The notes beneath the pieces were generated by a model, which did no database searches, was not told the DNA's origin, and saw only the letters and a list, made by a program, of their open reading frames with translations. The position numbers and the translations under genes were made by a program. A DNA stretch of 64,000 bases from Brachionus koreanus. Taxonomy: Eukaryota > Rotifera > Eurotatoria > Ploima > Brachionidae. Shown in pieces: positions 34,861-46,386 of the stretch (its first letter is position 1; each line of letters opens with the position of its first letter). The stretch lies in assembly GCA_016987375.1 (NCBI GenBank), contig PJRA01000493.1:1091578-1155577 (forward strand), written 5' to 3'.

Positions 34861-35267
34861 CCATAAATACGGCCAATTAGTATATAAGCTATATTTCTTA
34901 AAATGAAATATTTTGATTCAAATTTAAAAAAAAAATTTAAAACAAAATGCCTTTAAATTCAATAATTTTTTTTTCAAAGAAGTTTTTTTGTTAAAAAATA
35001 TTTAAATTTTAATTAATTCTTAATTTTTTTTCAGATTTTTAATAATGAGTATTTAATTGAATAATTATAAATTTAAAAATCTTAATTACGGATAAAAAAT
35101 TAGATCATTTGGGAAACCGGTCAAATGACCCCTGCATCCTTGTTGGCCGTATTTTTTGGCGGCCAAAATTTGAGACTGTTTGGAGGACCAGCCGTCTAAT
35201 CGCAAAAAACCATCCGTTATATGACCGGTTCGCCAAGTCCGCATGAAACAAAAACACAAAATGTTTA

Positions 35268-35750
35268 ATGAAGAAAAACACTAGTCGATCTGTAAGTAAG
35301 AAGGCTAGGTATCCAATTGATGATAATCAGTTATGTACTTGATGTGATACGGTATTGTACAAACGGTTGTACCTAAAAAAATAGTTTATTTTTATTATTT
35401 CTATGTTTTTTCGATTGACAGTTATTTAATAAAAATTATCTGGAACATATTTTTTTTGTAAATTTTTATTTTATTTCCTATTAAAATTTTCTTTTATTGT
35501 ATAAAAATGGTATAAAAATATTTCATTTTTACTAAATTAGTCACAAGTTTACTAAAAATATTTTCTCAAAATAATAGCAGTCAATATTTTATTTAATAAG
35601 AAATGTAAAAAATATTTTTGTTTAATTTTTTAGAAAAAAAAAAAAATTATCTGCAAATTCTCCAGTTTTTTTTTCTAAGTCCGGACATGGACTTGTGGCT
35701 TTTAAACAACTTTGTGACGATAATACCAAAAATGATATTTTCAAATGAAT
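35268..35750 (+). other. possible two-exon gene, unrecognised
   Basis: An ATG at 35268 opens 24 codons with unbiased composition (MKKNTSRSVSKKARYPIDD). About 330 bp on, after tctccag or ttctaag acceptors (35665-35676), a frame reads SGHGLVAFKQLCDDNTKNDI and stops with AATAAAA directly after. Donor GTACTT at 35339 and the tccag acceptor keep frame. The pieces read like exons but share no recognised domain. Confidence 0.25.
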
Positions 35751-36277
35751 AAAATAATCGGTGAATAATTGAATAATTTTTAAAAACACAAAATTGCTCA
35801 TGTATCATATTGAAACATAGCTCTTTTTATTTAGTTGAAAACTAATATCGAATAAACATTTAAGACAAGTTCAAGCTTGTTTATTAAAATCAAGCCTATT
35901 CAAAATATCGAGCAAGGAAAGTTTATACTTTAAAAAATCCATAAATTTTGGATTATCCCATTCATCAGGTTCAAAATAAATTCAAGTTTATTTTCAGTCA
36001 TATATTTATTATTTTTAACTAAGTAGATTTTATTTTTAATTGTCTAATAAATATATAAGCTTGTGTAGCAACATTTTCAAATTGATTATTCAATACAGAC
36101 ACTAATTTTGTCTTATTTCTTTATTATTGAGTATTGGTTTTCAACATTTGTGTAAGTAAAGAGTTCATCTTTTTTATTCATAATAAAAAATTTTCAGGTG
36201 TTATTCAAATTTCTATAATGGATTCTTGACTTTATATAAAAAAAAATTAAGATAAAAATTCTATTTCACTAGAAACT

Positions 36278-39200
36278 ATGACAGAGAAACTATCAGTGGA
36301 GAAAATCTACCAGAAAAAAACTCAGCTCGAGCATATACTCCTAAGACCAGACACTTATATTGGCAGTGTCGAGCGTCTCGAGCAAGAAATGTGGGTTTGG
36401 GACTTTGACCAGGAAAAAATGCTCAAAAAAAGCATCAAATATGTTCCCGGTCTGTTCAAAATATTTGATGAAATAATTGGTAATTGACAATTTTGTTAAA
36501 ATAAAATAAATTATTAAACAAGTCAATTTTTTTTTAAATTTTATTTAATTAGTTAATGCAGCTGACAATAAAATACGAGATCCAAGCATGACTGTGATAA
36601 AAATTAACATTGACAAGTCTCAAAATATGATCAAAGTTTACAACAATGGCAAAGGCATTCCAATAGTCGAGCACAAAGACGAGAAAGTGTTTGTGCCGAC
36701 GTTGATTTTTGGTCACTTGCTCACATCCAGTAATTACAATGACACTGAGAAAAAAGTAACAGGAGGCCGCAATGGATTCGGAGCTAAATTGTGCAACATT
36801 TTCAGCAACAAGTTTATTGTTGAAACTTCTTGCAAAGAGAGCAAAAAATACTTCAAACAAACATGGCAGTCAAACATGAGCAAAACGGCTGAGCCGACAA
36901 TAAAGCCGAACAAAGATCAGGATTTTACATGTGTTACATTCTACCCTGATTTATCCAAATTTGGCATGGACTCTCTCGAAGAGGACACAATTGCACTGTT
37001 GGCCAGACGAGCCTATGACGTGGCAGCGTCAACACGCGGAGTCAAGGTCTACTTGAATGATAAAAAATTGCCCATTAGCAAATTTGAAGACTATTGTAAA
37101 TTGTACGTTTCAAATAACACAAACGAATCAGACATTTTGGGCTCGAGTAGTCAGACAAAAATTTTGTACGACAATCCAAACAGCCGATGGGAAGTTGCCA
37201 TCTCTTTTTCGGACATAGGCTTTCAACAAGTGAGCTTTGTGAACAGCATTGCGACAACAAAAGGTGGTCGTCATGTCGACTACATAAGTGATCAAATAGT
37301 AAAGCATTTGATTGAAGTTGTGAACAAAAAAAGTGGCAAAAATAGCACTCAAGTAAAGCCATTTCAGATTAAAAACCACATTTGGCTGTTTGTCAACTGT
37401 TTGATTGAAAATCCAGTATTCGAGTCCCAAACCAAAGAGTGCATGTCATTGCAAATAAAAAACTTTGGCTCCAAGTGTCAGTTGTCTGAGGATTTTTTGA
37501 AAAAAGTCGCCTCCAAATCGGGCATTGTCGACCGGGTGCTCAACTGGCTGGCGTTCAAGGAAAAAACCGATTTGGAAAAAACTGGCCCCAAGTCAAAACA
37601 AAGCAAGGTCAAGGGCATTCCAAAATTGGACGATGCCAACAACGCTGGAACAAGGGATTCGTTGAACTGCACGTTGATTTTGACCGAGGGAGATTCGGCC
37701 AAAACTTTGGCCGTAGCCGGCCTGGGCGTGCTTGGACGAGACAGGTACGGAGTATTTCCACTACGTGGTAAAATGCTAAATGTGCGCGAGGCAACTGCCA
37801 AGCAAATATTGGAAAATAACGAAATAACTAGCATTTGTAAAATAATAGGATTGAATTTCAAGGAGAAATACGAGTCCAAAGACTCGCTGAAAAATTTAAG
37901 ATACGGCAAAATAATGATCATGACCGATCAGGATTTTGATGGCTCGCACATCAAAGGTCTCATCATAAATTTTATTCATCACCAATGGCCCAATTTGCTC
38001 AAGCACGGATTCATCGAAGAATTCATAACTCCAATTATCAAAGTGTCTAAAAACAACATTGAAAAAGCGTTCTATTCGGTGCCCGAATTCGAAGAATGGC
38101 AACAGTCCACATCCGATTGGCATACTTGGAAAATAAAGTACTACAAAGGTTTGGGCACGTCCACGTCCAAAGAGGCAAAAGAGTACTTTTCTGACATGAA
38201 TCGCCATTGCATTAAATTCGAATACACTGGCACTAGAGATGATTTGGCTATTCAATTGGCATTTAACAAAAAACTAGTCGAAGAACGCAAGGACTGGCTG
38301 ACTAGATTTATGCAAAGTAGAAATAGCGAAACAAATAGCAGCTATCTTTATCAAAAAGACACAAAAAAAATAAACTATTCTCAATTTATAAATAAAGAGC
38401 TGGTTTTGTTTAGCAATTTGGACAATGAACGTTCAATACCGAGTCTAGTTGACGGCTTTAAGCCCGGTCAGCGCAAAGTATTGTTCGCTTGTTTTAAAAG
38501 AAATTTACAAAAAGAGATCAAAGTGGCTCAATTGGCCGGCTCAGTGGCCGAATTAAGTGCTTATCATCACGGTGAACAGTCACTAATGGGAACAATAATA
38601 AATTTGGCGCAAAATTTTGTCGGCAGCAATAACATTAATTTACTGCTGCCCATCGGTCAGTTTGGCACTCGGCTTCATGGCGGCAAAGACGCTGCTAGTC
38701 CACGTTACATCTTCACCAACTTGTCTCCTTTGACCAGGTTTTTATTCAATCAAAAAGACGACCCATTGCTTAATTATTTGAATGATGATGGCCAAACAGT
38801 CGAGCCAGAGTTCTATTGTCCCATTTTGCCCATGGTTCTTGTCAACGGAGCTGAGGGTATTGGCACTGGATGGGCTGTTAAAATTCCCAATTTCAATCCC
38901 AGAGAAATAATCGATAATTTGATTAGACTTATCAAAAATCAAGAGCTTAAATCAATGAAGCCGTTTTACAAAAATTTCAAGGGCACTATTGACAAAATAG
39001 ACGATTCACATTATTTGATAAATGGCCAAATAGCTCTTATCTTTGACGATAATGACTCTAGAAATGACTACACAGTTGAAATAAGCGAGTTGCCGATAGG
39101 CGCTTGGACACAAGCTTACAAAGAGTCCGTTCTGGAGAACTATTTGCACGGCTCGGATTCTAAAAGCGAAGGAACAAAAGCAGCACCGTTTGTTCCGCTA

Positions 39201-41138
39201 ATAAACGACTATAAAGAGTATCATACGGACGCGACTGTCCGATTTTTGGTCAAAATGAGCTCCAAACAGTATCAACATGCAATGGATCAGGGCGGACTTC
39301 ATAAATTTTTCAAAATACAAAAATCAATTTCTTTGACCAACATGGTTTTGTTCGATTCAAAAGGCTGCTTGAGACGATACGATTCTCCATTGGACATAAT
39401 CAAGGAGTTTTATGATGTGAGACTGGATTTTTACGCAAAGAGAAAGGACTACTTGCAAGCAATGTTGGGAGCTGAGAGTGCCAAATTGAACAACATAGCT
39501 AGGTTTATTGTTGAGAAAATAGAGGCAAAAATCAAAGTTGAAAATTTGAAAAAAAAAGATTTGATTAAAATGCTGGCCAGCAAGGGATTCGAGTCGGATC
39601 CTGTTAAAAAATGGAAGGAAAAAATGAACAAGGAAAGAGGAGTGAATAGCGAAGTGGATTTGGACTCGGATTTTTGCGATGGGGGCCACGATTTCAATTA
39701 TTTGTTGTCAATGCCTTTGTGGAATTTGACTTTGGAAAAGAAGGAAGAAATTTTGAAGCAACAAAAGTCCAAGCTGGCCGAACTCAAACAAATTGAGTCT
39801 AAAAGTGCCAAGGATTTGTGGCTTGACGACTTGAGTCAATTCAAGACTGAATTGGAATTGTTTGAGAATAAAGAACGCGAAGAAATTGAAGCTTCCATAA
39901 AAAAAAATTTAAAAATGCAAAAAAATTCTAAAAATTTGCGTCATGAATACATGCCTGATCCGAATGGAGAACCAGTAGTTGCCAAGCCAGATGCGCAGCT
40001 AATTGCCAAGACCGAAAAAGAAACTCAGCTTAAAACGCTTAGTAAAACAAAGAAAGAAGAAGATGGTAAAACAATGTCTTTGGTCGATGTCATACTTGCT
40101 GAGGGCAAATTGGATGAAGAAAAAATCAGGTTTGCTAACGAGTTTTCCAGCAATTTGATCAATCCGAATAGATCGAGAGCAAAAGCTGTTAAAACACCTA
40201 AGAAAGATGTGGAAAAAAAGTGCGATGATGCAATTAATGATAAAAAGAGCGAAGAAAAAAGTAATGCCAAAATTAAAAATATGGTTAGAAAAAAAGAGAA
40301 AATTGTTGTCGATACAGACGAAGAAGAGAGTTTTGATGAGGATATTTTGGATAAAAGTGCCAATCTAAGAGAGGCAAGAAGTTCAGGTCGAGCGAAAAAA
40401 AATGTTACATATAAATTTAGTGAAGAGTCGGAAGATGATGATACAGGTGAAAATGAAAATGATCATCATGTTGTTAGCATGGAGGAGCACAATTTGAAAC
40501 TAGATGAAACTAGTTTTGACTGTGATGCGAAAAATAAAAAAAATAAGAATAAAAAAAAGGAGAATAAAGATTTAAAAATTGATTTAGAAGAGTCACAGAC
40601 AAGTCCAAAAAAAAAGACTAGTCCTAGGAAAAAAAGCGAGTCTGGTAATAAACAAGCATCAGTGAAAAAAAAAGTGAACAAAAAAGAAATGTCAAGTGAA
40701 AAAGAACAGTCTGATGACGAAGATTCTGATTTTGAAATGGAGAATAAAGATTTAAAAATTGATTTAGAAGAGTCACAGACAGTTAATGATGTTCAGCTGG
40801 ACAATATAAATGAAAAAGGTAGTGGAAGGTCAAATAAAAAGACTAGTCCTAGGAAAAAAAGCGAGTCTGGTAATAAACAAGCATCAGTGAAAAAAAAAGT
40901 GAACAAAAAAGAAATGTCAAGTGAAAAAGAACAGTCTGATGACGAAGATTCTGATTTTAAAATGGAGAAAAAAAAGAGAAAAAATGCTAAAAAACCTAAT
41001 GCAAGCGGCAAAATGAGCACAAATCGAAAACGAAAAGTTGATTCTGATCAAGAAGATGAAAAACCAAATAAATCTAGAATTAAAAAACAGAAGCATATTG
41101 TTAATGATAGTGATGATGAATTGAATCAATTGGATTGA
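36278..41138 (+). CDS. TOP2: DNA topoisomerase II (ATP-hydrolysing), two exons
   Basis: Exons 36278-36479 and 36553-41138 join in frame (73-bp intron, IFDEII|VNAADN) to 1,595 residues. In order: GHKL ATPase (FDEIIVNAADNK, NNGKGIP, GGRNGFGAKLCNIFS), TOPRIM (LILTEGDSAKTLAVAG, DQDFDGSHIKGL), the breakage-reunion domain with catalytic Tyr near residue 785 (ASPRYIFTNLSPLTRF) and an unstructured charged tail. Type IIA enzymes pass one duplex through another in replication and chromosome segregation. The tail (about residues 1240-1595) is lysine/glutamate/serine-rich with SDDEDSDF acidic patches and contains a tandem duplication (separate entry). An acceptor-like tttcactag lies five bases before the ATG, suggesting a 5' UTR intron or trans-splice site. 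TOP2A versus TOP2B does not apply outside vertebrates. Confidence 0.97.
40561..40965 (+). repeat. in-frame tandem duplication in the TOP2 C-terminal tail
   Basis: Units at about 40561-40740 and 40741-40965 both encode ENKDLKIDLEESQT at the start and KKKVNKKEMSSEKEQSDDED near the end, with almost identical nucleotides. The second unit has an extra 45 bp (QLDNINEKGSGR region). Near-identity at DNA level indicates a recent duplication that added basic and CK2-like acidic motifs. Confidence 0.85.
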
Positions 41139-41414
41139 ATAAATTTTTTAGTCCTATAATTTGTTTTTGTACATTGTTTTTAAAAATTTTTTTTTTAAAT
41201 AAAAATTTTTGAATAAAACAACTAGAGTGCTGCTACGATCAGATTAATATACCACATTTTACGTAAAATTACGTTAATTTACCAAATTAAACGATAAATT
41301 ACTCGAAATACCAGTTTCTAGTAAACGTCACTTAGCGTAATAACCAATAACCAATGATTGTGCTAGAACTCATTTAGAAAATAAATAATGATTCAAATAT
41401 GATATATTTTTCTA

Positions 41415-41700
41415 CACATATACAGTATTCAACAAAAGCTTAGACGCATGCTTATTATAAGTATTTAAAATGACCATCTTTTGCATCAAAATAAGCATGA
41501 AATCGTTTTGGAATTGATTCAATTAAGTTTTTCACATATTCATTAGGTACATTCACCCATTCCTTCAGAAGAGTCGATTTTAAATGCTCGATTGAGTGAG
41601 GTCAACCTTGTTTCAACCAATTTTGCATCAATATATAACCATAAGTTCTCGATAGGATTAAGATCAAGTTAAAGACCAAGTTAAATGGACAATATTATTC
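41415..41700 (-). pseudogene. Tc1-type transposase C-terminal fragment
   Basis: Minus-strand frames contain LDLNPIENLWLYIDAKL, the classic DLNPIENLW motif around the third catalytic residue of Tc1 transposases, then LVETRLTSLNRAF and, one frame over, NQFQNDFMLILMQKM-type sequence corresponding to the family ending (IPKR...AVI.AKGG). Stops interrupt. The region starts near a cagtattcaaca terminus-like sequence at 41426. Confidence 0.75.
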
Positions 41701-41714
41701 ACATCAAACTACTC

Positions 41715-42050
41715 TTAAACACTCAAAAAACGAATTTTTTTTAATACGTTAATTACTGAAGTGGTCCAAAAAACCCCTTTATTATCCCTTAATTAAATTA
41801 TGTCACTAAAAATCATGAAAAATGACGGCAGTTTTTTCTCATTTATTTGACTTGAAGCATAGCTTGCTGGTTCAACTTTCTCATTAATCTTTTCTTGGAC
41901 TTGTCTCTTCTCCGTCATTCAATCTTACCAAAAGTTCCATTTCTCAAAACTTTATCAATCTTAGATTCTTCTGCGTGTTCAGGTTCTTCATCTGAGCCTT
42001 TATCCAAGTCATATTTTTTCTCAATTATTTACTATACATGTCATAAAAAA
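41715..42050 (-). mobile_element. piggyBac-like element end (family A terminus) with short ORF remnant
   Basis: TTAA at 41715-41718 is followed by aCACTCAAAAAACG, a family A terminus. From about 42030 a minus-strand frame (KKYDLDKGSDEEPEHAEESK, then KVLRNGTFGKIE before a stop) points toward that terminus. It could be the remains of the coding part of the element that spawned the family A MITEs, but I see no DDD catalytic motif. Confidence 0.4.
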
Positions 42051-42066
42051 TGGAAAAAATCTACCA

Positions 42067-43390
42067 TTGGTTTACGGTTTATTTACAAATAAACAAGAAA
42101 AAACATACACAATTTTTTTTGAATTTATAAAAAGTTCGATTTCACCTTATTCAATATCTTGTGATTATGAATTGGCTATAATCAATTCAATAGAAGAAAC
42201 ATTTCCTAATACGGATATTTATGGTTGTTTTTTTCATTTAAAAAAATCAATATGGCGCCATGTGCAAGAAGAAGGACTTTCTAGCGAATACTCTGATCTA
42301 GCTAATCCTGATAACTTAATAAGACTGTATACCAAAATGTTAGCATGCTTGGCTTTCGTTCCACCAGATGATGTTCTTGAGGCTTTTATTTTACTACAAA
42401 AAACTATTTCTTCAAAGTTGTCTAAATTGTACAAATATTTTGAGGATAATTACATTGGCTCTAAAGGCAGAGGCAGATATGCCAGCCGGAAAGAGGCAAG
42501 ATTCCCGATATTACTCGGGAATTGTTATGAACGTACAAAACTAGTACTTCTCCGTACAAATAATAACCTTGAAACAAATGATAGCTGATTATATGCCTGA
42601 AAAAGTATTTGATTTTCTAAAAAATTTGTCTGACTTAGACCTTATATTATAGCAAAACACTAAGAAATGCTGAATGTAATATTCTACAATAGAGAAGGAA
42701 CTTTTGTCAATGGTCAGAGCAATGGAAGCTAATCATGAGTATTTGTTTGGAACAAAATTTGACGTCTTAAGCGTAGAGTAGTAGAGTCATGGGTAAATAA
42801 CGAAAGTAAAGGAAATTTAGTTTTTGATAAAACTTCCAACAGTCCGATGTTGAAAAATCACACAAAGTACCCCGATAAAGGAAACTAATCAAGTACAGAA
42901 GGCTTTTGAAAAGTCACCAAAATCAGTCATTGAATCAGCTGAGATTGATGAACAATTAAAACCATAAAACTAACAACGTAAGCAAATAAAAAATTCTAAA
43001 AATTTTTCGAAAAAATCTTCGAAGAAGATAGCAAGTTAAGTGCTTTATTTTTTTATTGTAATAATATAGGTGAAAAAAAAAAAGATAATAATAATTTTTT
43101 TGTAAAATTTGTTTTTCCTAATAATTAATATTAATGAAAATGAGCATAATTAAAATTTAAAATTAAAATTAAAATTTAAATTTAAATACTTTAACAAAAA
43201 TTTTAAAGAATAATGTCTTACATAAATGACATTATGGTACACGGTATTCCGAACGTACCAAACGCAGGCAACATCTTAAGGAACGAATTGAACAAATTCC
43301 CAAATGGGACCCTCACATGAAAACAAATAATGCCTTTCTCAGATAAGAAGATGCGACAGTTCAAGAGGAGGCAGTGAAATTCCCAAATCG
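42067..43390 (+). mobile_element. MULE transposase core remnant interrupted by a Gypsy RNase H piece
   Basis: 42067-42588 encodes SCDYELAIINSIEETFPNTD and IYGCFFHLKKSIWRHVQEEG, the MULE transposase block (CDYE.A..NAI...FP...I.GC.FH..Q..W). About 42636-42775 instead reads LYYSKTLRNAE and, one frame over, STIEKELLSMVRAMEANHEY, typical of Ty3/Gypsy RNase H. Near 43243-43330, TRYSERTKRRQHLKERIEQI resembles the MULE C-terminal region, so the Gypsy fragment may be nested. All frames are broken. Confidence 0.65.
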
Positions 43391-43920
43391 TAGTTTTAAT
43401 AGCTGTTAAATTTTCATTTTCTTTCCCCTATCTTTGAAACTTTAATTTAGTAAGACTTGATTTAAAATTACTTTAAATATTTTTTAAATTAAGAAAAAAA
43501 TAATCGCTTTCCTTAAAGAAAAATGAAAACAATGAAAACAACAAACATTTTTTCTTGTTTTAAACAATTGCAGTTATCTTGTTTGAGACGTCAAATGCAA
43601 CAAAAATTTATTGTGTAGTTGATTATATAAACACAAACCAAGATGGTTAAAACGGAGTGGCTGTACCTAATTGTAGGGGCTCAACTTCAATTGGAACTAA
43701 AGTTACAATTTCAACATACGATTGTGGTGATGCCTATATAAATGTTGCACTATGGGACTATTATGGCTATAGTAGACCAAATCACTATACTACTATTAGA
43801 CCAGGTGAAAAGAAAAATTTATTAACAGAATTTTCATCTTGATTTCAAGCACACGTGATTAAACAATTTGGAACATTGAACAGTGGTAGCCCAAGGTGTC
43901 GTTTAGAATTTAATTTTTAG
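43388..43920 (+). pseudogene. broken copy 1 of a small cysteine-containing secreted protein gene
   Basis: Nucleotides closely match 45850-46225, but the leader is frameshifted and a stop (GGT TAA AAC in place of GGT AAT AAC) interrupts near 43650. The 3' part is intact: from 43657 it encodes VAVPNCRGSTSIGTKVTIST, the YDCGDAYINVAL segment and a further tail DYYGYSRPNHYTTIRPGEKK that copy 2 lacks, ending at 43842. Poly(A)-like AAATAAAAG lies near 43941. The two copies are complementary: one keeps the start, the other the end. Confidence 0.7.
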
Positions 43921-44467
43921 TTCCAAAAATTTTATATTTTTAAATAAAAGCTTTAAAATATAGCAATTAATTTCTTATGAATAAAAATGTTTAACTCTAT
44001 TTATAGCAAACAGTATATATGTTAGTACAATGACTCAATAATTTATTATATATATGTTTATATTAAAAATTTCTTTATTCATATTTTACTAATTATTTTA
44101 TTTTGATTTGAAAATATTTGTAATAAAATAGAAATTAAAAAGTATTAATATTTTTACTTCAATTCCGAACGATCGGTGTAAAAAAATAAACCTAAGGATT
44201 TCCAAAACTTTAAAATCAAGGTGAACTTTTTTGCGTAGTTTTAATAGCTGTTAAATTTTCATTTGTTTCAATATGCACCCTGACCGTTCCAGATTCCATC
44301 TGAAATCAATAACAATTAACGCCGCGTCAAATCATGAAATACAAATCATGGATTTTTATGCACGCATCCTATTTAAACTAAATTTATAACGATAGCAAAA
44401 ATTAAATTTTAATTGTATAATATTTGAAATTAAATATTAAAAAAATGTCAATGTCTTAAATATAAAA
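43921..44467. other. repeat-rich spacer
   Basis: 44175-44265 repeats the promoter-side sequence of the secreted-protein copies (also at 45808-45895), and 44270-44300 has one gaccgttcca unit of the minisatellite found at 47361-47588. The rest is AT-rich. Confidence 0.55.
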
Positions 44468-44985
44468 TTAGATAATGATATGATATGCTTTAAATAAGAC
44501 AAAATTTTTTGGTTTTATTTTTATATTCTTTTTCCTGTTTTTATCATGTTCGAATGAACAAGTTAGTTCTTTCTTATCTATTGGCGGTTGCATCATTTTT
44601 AGAAATTTCCTGGTAAGATTCTTTTGTTTTTCGTCTGTTAAAAGAGACCATGTATGGCATGAAACTGACAATTTTCTATATTGATTTGCTACTTCATAAT
44701 CACCGGATCCATAGATTGCTAATTTAGCTTGATTTATTTGATTTACTGAAACATTCTTAAAATATTCAAGAACCTCAGATATTGAATTCGTTTTCAATTT
44801 TAATAACTCAGTTTTAATTTTTTTGTTAGAACTTTCAATATCATTTGTAGTTATATATCTGGAGAGTAACTCTGGAAATTTTAAACCTGGCTTAATAACA
44901 AAATCAAATAGTTTTTGTGCTTTGTATTTAGCAAATCAATCGCCCATCAGTAAATCATTTGTTAGCCAATTGTTTGCATTTGCTT
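44468..44985 (-). pseudogene. transposase-like remnant, copy 1
   Basis: The minus strand reads from about 44985 through KAQKLFDFVIKPGLKFPELL, SRYITTNDIESSNKKIKTEL, KTNSISEVLEYFKN and SCHTWSLLTDEKQKNLTRKF, with a stop near its start (GD*FAKYK). A second copy at 47590-48010 shares it almost base for base. The TTNDIESSNKKIK motif is reminiscent of MULE-type transposases (TNN.ES.N..LK), but the assignment is tentative. Confidence 0.45.
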
Positions 44986-45308
44986 TATTTTAGTTGAGTT
45001 ATCTTCTAGGTCTGCATCCACATCGTTTAATGTTTTTTATATTTTTTTGATATGTTCGGTTTGTCTTATAAACGATATCTTTTTTCCATTTTTTTAAATT
45101 TATAAAATTTTGTTCAATTCTATTTTAATTTTAAGTGTGTTAAAAAGATTTTAGTATGTTATTAAGGTTTTTTGTATGTTAAAAATGCAAGTATGTTGTG
45201 ATGAAAAACTGCTATGTTAAAAAGTTTTGTCTGTATGTTTAATAGTTTTATCAGTATGTTAAAACAATAACTCCGTGATTTAGCACAATTTTGTGATTTA
45301 GCCGATAG

Positions 45309-45531
45309 AAATGGTTTGGAATGAATTAAAAAGATTCATTAGAGCAAATGATCCTCAAAATGATGAAGAATTAACAAGTTTAATTTTCGAATTTCAAAGA
45401 AATTTTACAATTACTAAATGTAATAATTACATAAGTCAATTAAAAAAAGTAAATAATTCTTAAAATTTTAAAAGATTATATATATGTTTTTTTTTGTTTT
45501 ATAGGTAGTTAATATAGTGATAGACAAAAAT
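45309..45531 (+). pseudogene. DDE transposase C-terminus with retained intron
   Basis: From 45312 the frame VWNELKRFIR ... EFQRNFTITKCNNYISQLKK runs to a donor gt at 45447; after an AT-rich 57-bp intron ending in ttttatag, the frame continues VVNIVIDKNGRWSDC and stops at about 45550. This C-terminal arrangement (LTPEKC..YI..L.KV ... WSDC) is typical of a widespread invertebrate DDE_3-like transposase family. The rest of the gene is missing. Confidence 0.6.
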
Positions 45532-45588
45532 GGCAGATGGTCGGACTGCTAGTTTATTAGAAAAATTAAAATTTATTAATTTTCTTTC

Positions 45589-45705
45589 NNNNNNNNNNNN
45601 NNNNNNNNNNNNNNNNNNNNNNNNNNNNNNNNNNNNNNNNNNNNNNNNNNNNNNNNNNNNNNNNNNNNNNNNNNNNNNNNNNNNNNNNNNNNNNNNNNNN
45701 NNNNN
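45589..45705. other. assembly gap (117 N)
   Basis: Run of N between the DDE transposase end and the second secreted-protein copy. Nearby duplicated sequence may have prevented assembly. Confidence 0.98.
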
Positions 45706-46006
45706 CAAAAAATCGGGCTTTTTTTTGGCATTTTCATTTTTACCAATTTTTACGTAATTTTACGTAAATATACGTAAAATTATATATAATTTATCATTGA
45801 AAAGAGATGTAAAAAAATAAACCTGAGGATTTTCAAAACTTTAAAATCAAGGTGTGCTATTTTGCGTAGTATTAAAAGCTGTTAAATTTTCATCATCTTT
45901 CCCCTATCTTTAGAATTATAATTTAGTATTAATAAGACTTGATATAAAATTACTTTAAATAGTTTTTAAATTAAGAAAAAAAATAATCGCTTTCCTTTAA
46001 AAAAAA

Positions 46007-46228
46007 ATGAAATCAATATTTTTTCTTGTTTTAGCAGTTGCAGTTATATTGTTTGAGACATCAAATGCAACAAGAATTTATTGTGTAGTTGAGTATATAA
46101 ACACAAACCAAGATGGTAATAACGGAGTGGCTGTACCTAATTGTAGGGGCTCAACTTCAATTGGAACTAAAGTTACAATTTCAACCTACGATTGTGGTGA
46201 TGCCTATATAAATGTTGCATTGAAATAA
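46007..46228 (+). CDS. small cysteine-containing secreted protein, 3'-truncated copy 2
   Basis: 73 residues. A signal peptide (FFLVLAVAVILFETSNA) is followed by RIYCVVEYINTNQDGNN, VAVPNCRGSTSIGTKVTIST and YDCGDAYINVALK. Three cysteines are in the mature part. Compared with the copy at 43388-43920 it loses the downstream 34 codons: the sequences agree to INVAL and then diverge to a quick stop, so this copy probably lacks its natural end. Upstream 150 bp are also duplicated. Function unknown; a small secreted defence or matrix protein is possible (inference). Confidence 0.5.
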   Translation: MKSIFFLVLAVAVILFETSNATRIYCVVEYINTNQDGNNGVAVPNCRGSTSIGTKVTISTYDCGDAYINVALK

Positions 46229-46386
46229 AGAATTCAGATTTTAAAAATGTGATAATTTTTTTTATCTTCACTAAAAAGAAAGCCATCCTTTCATTCCTAA
46301 CCTTAGTCAAGCTAACTCGATAAACACCATCAAGTCGACTTGCAAATAAAAAAGTTCTAACAAAAAAATTAAAACTGAGTTATTTA

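Larger units (their letters stand above)
34057..36277. other. intergenic region with a MITE and orphan exons
   Basis: Holds the FKBP and TOP2 promoters, the MITE at 34520-34860 (listed) and two plus-strand coding-like pieces at about 35268-35750 (listed). At 35110-35240, aaccggtca at the left and tgaccggttcgcc at the right form a weak inverted pair. The rest is AT-rich. Confidence 0.45.

Noticed and set aside
36549..40681. Long minus-strand ORFs opposite TOP2
   Set aside because: They are antisense shadows of a clear topoisomerase II frame and change with its codon use.
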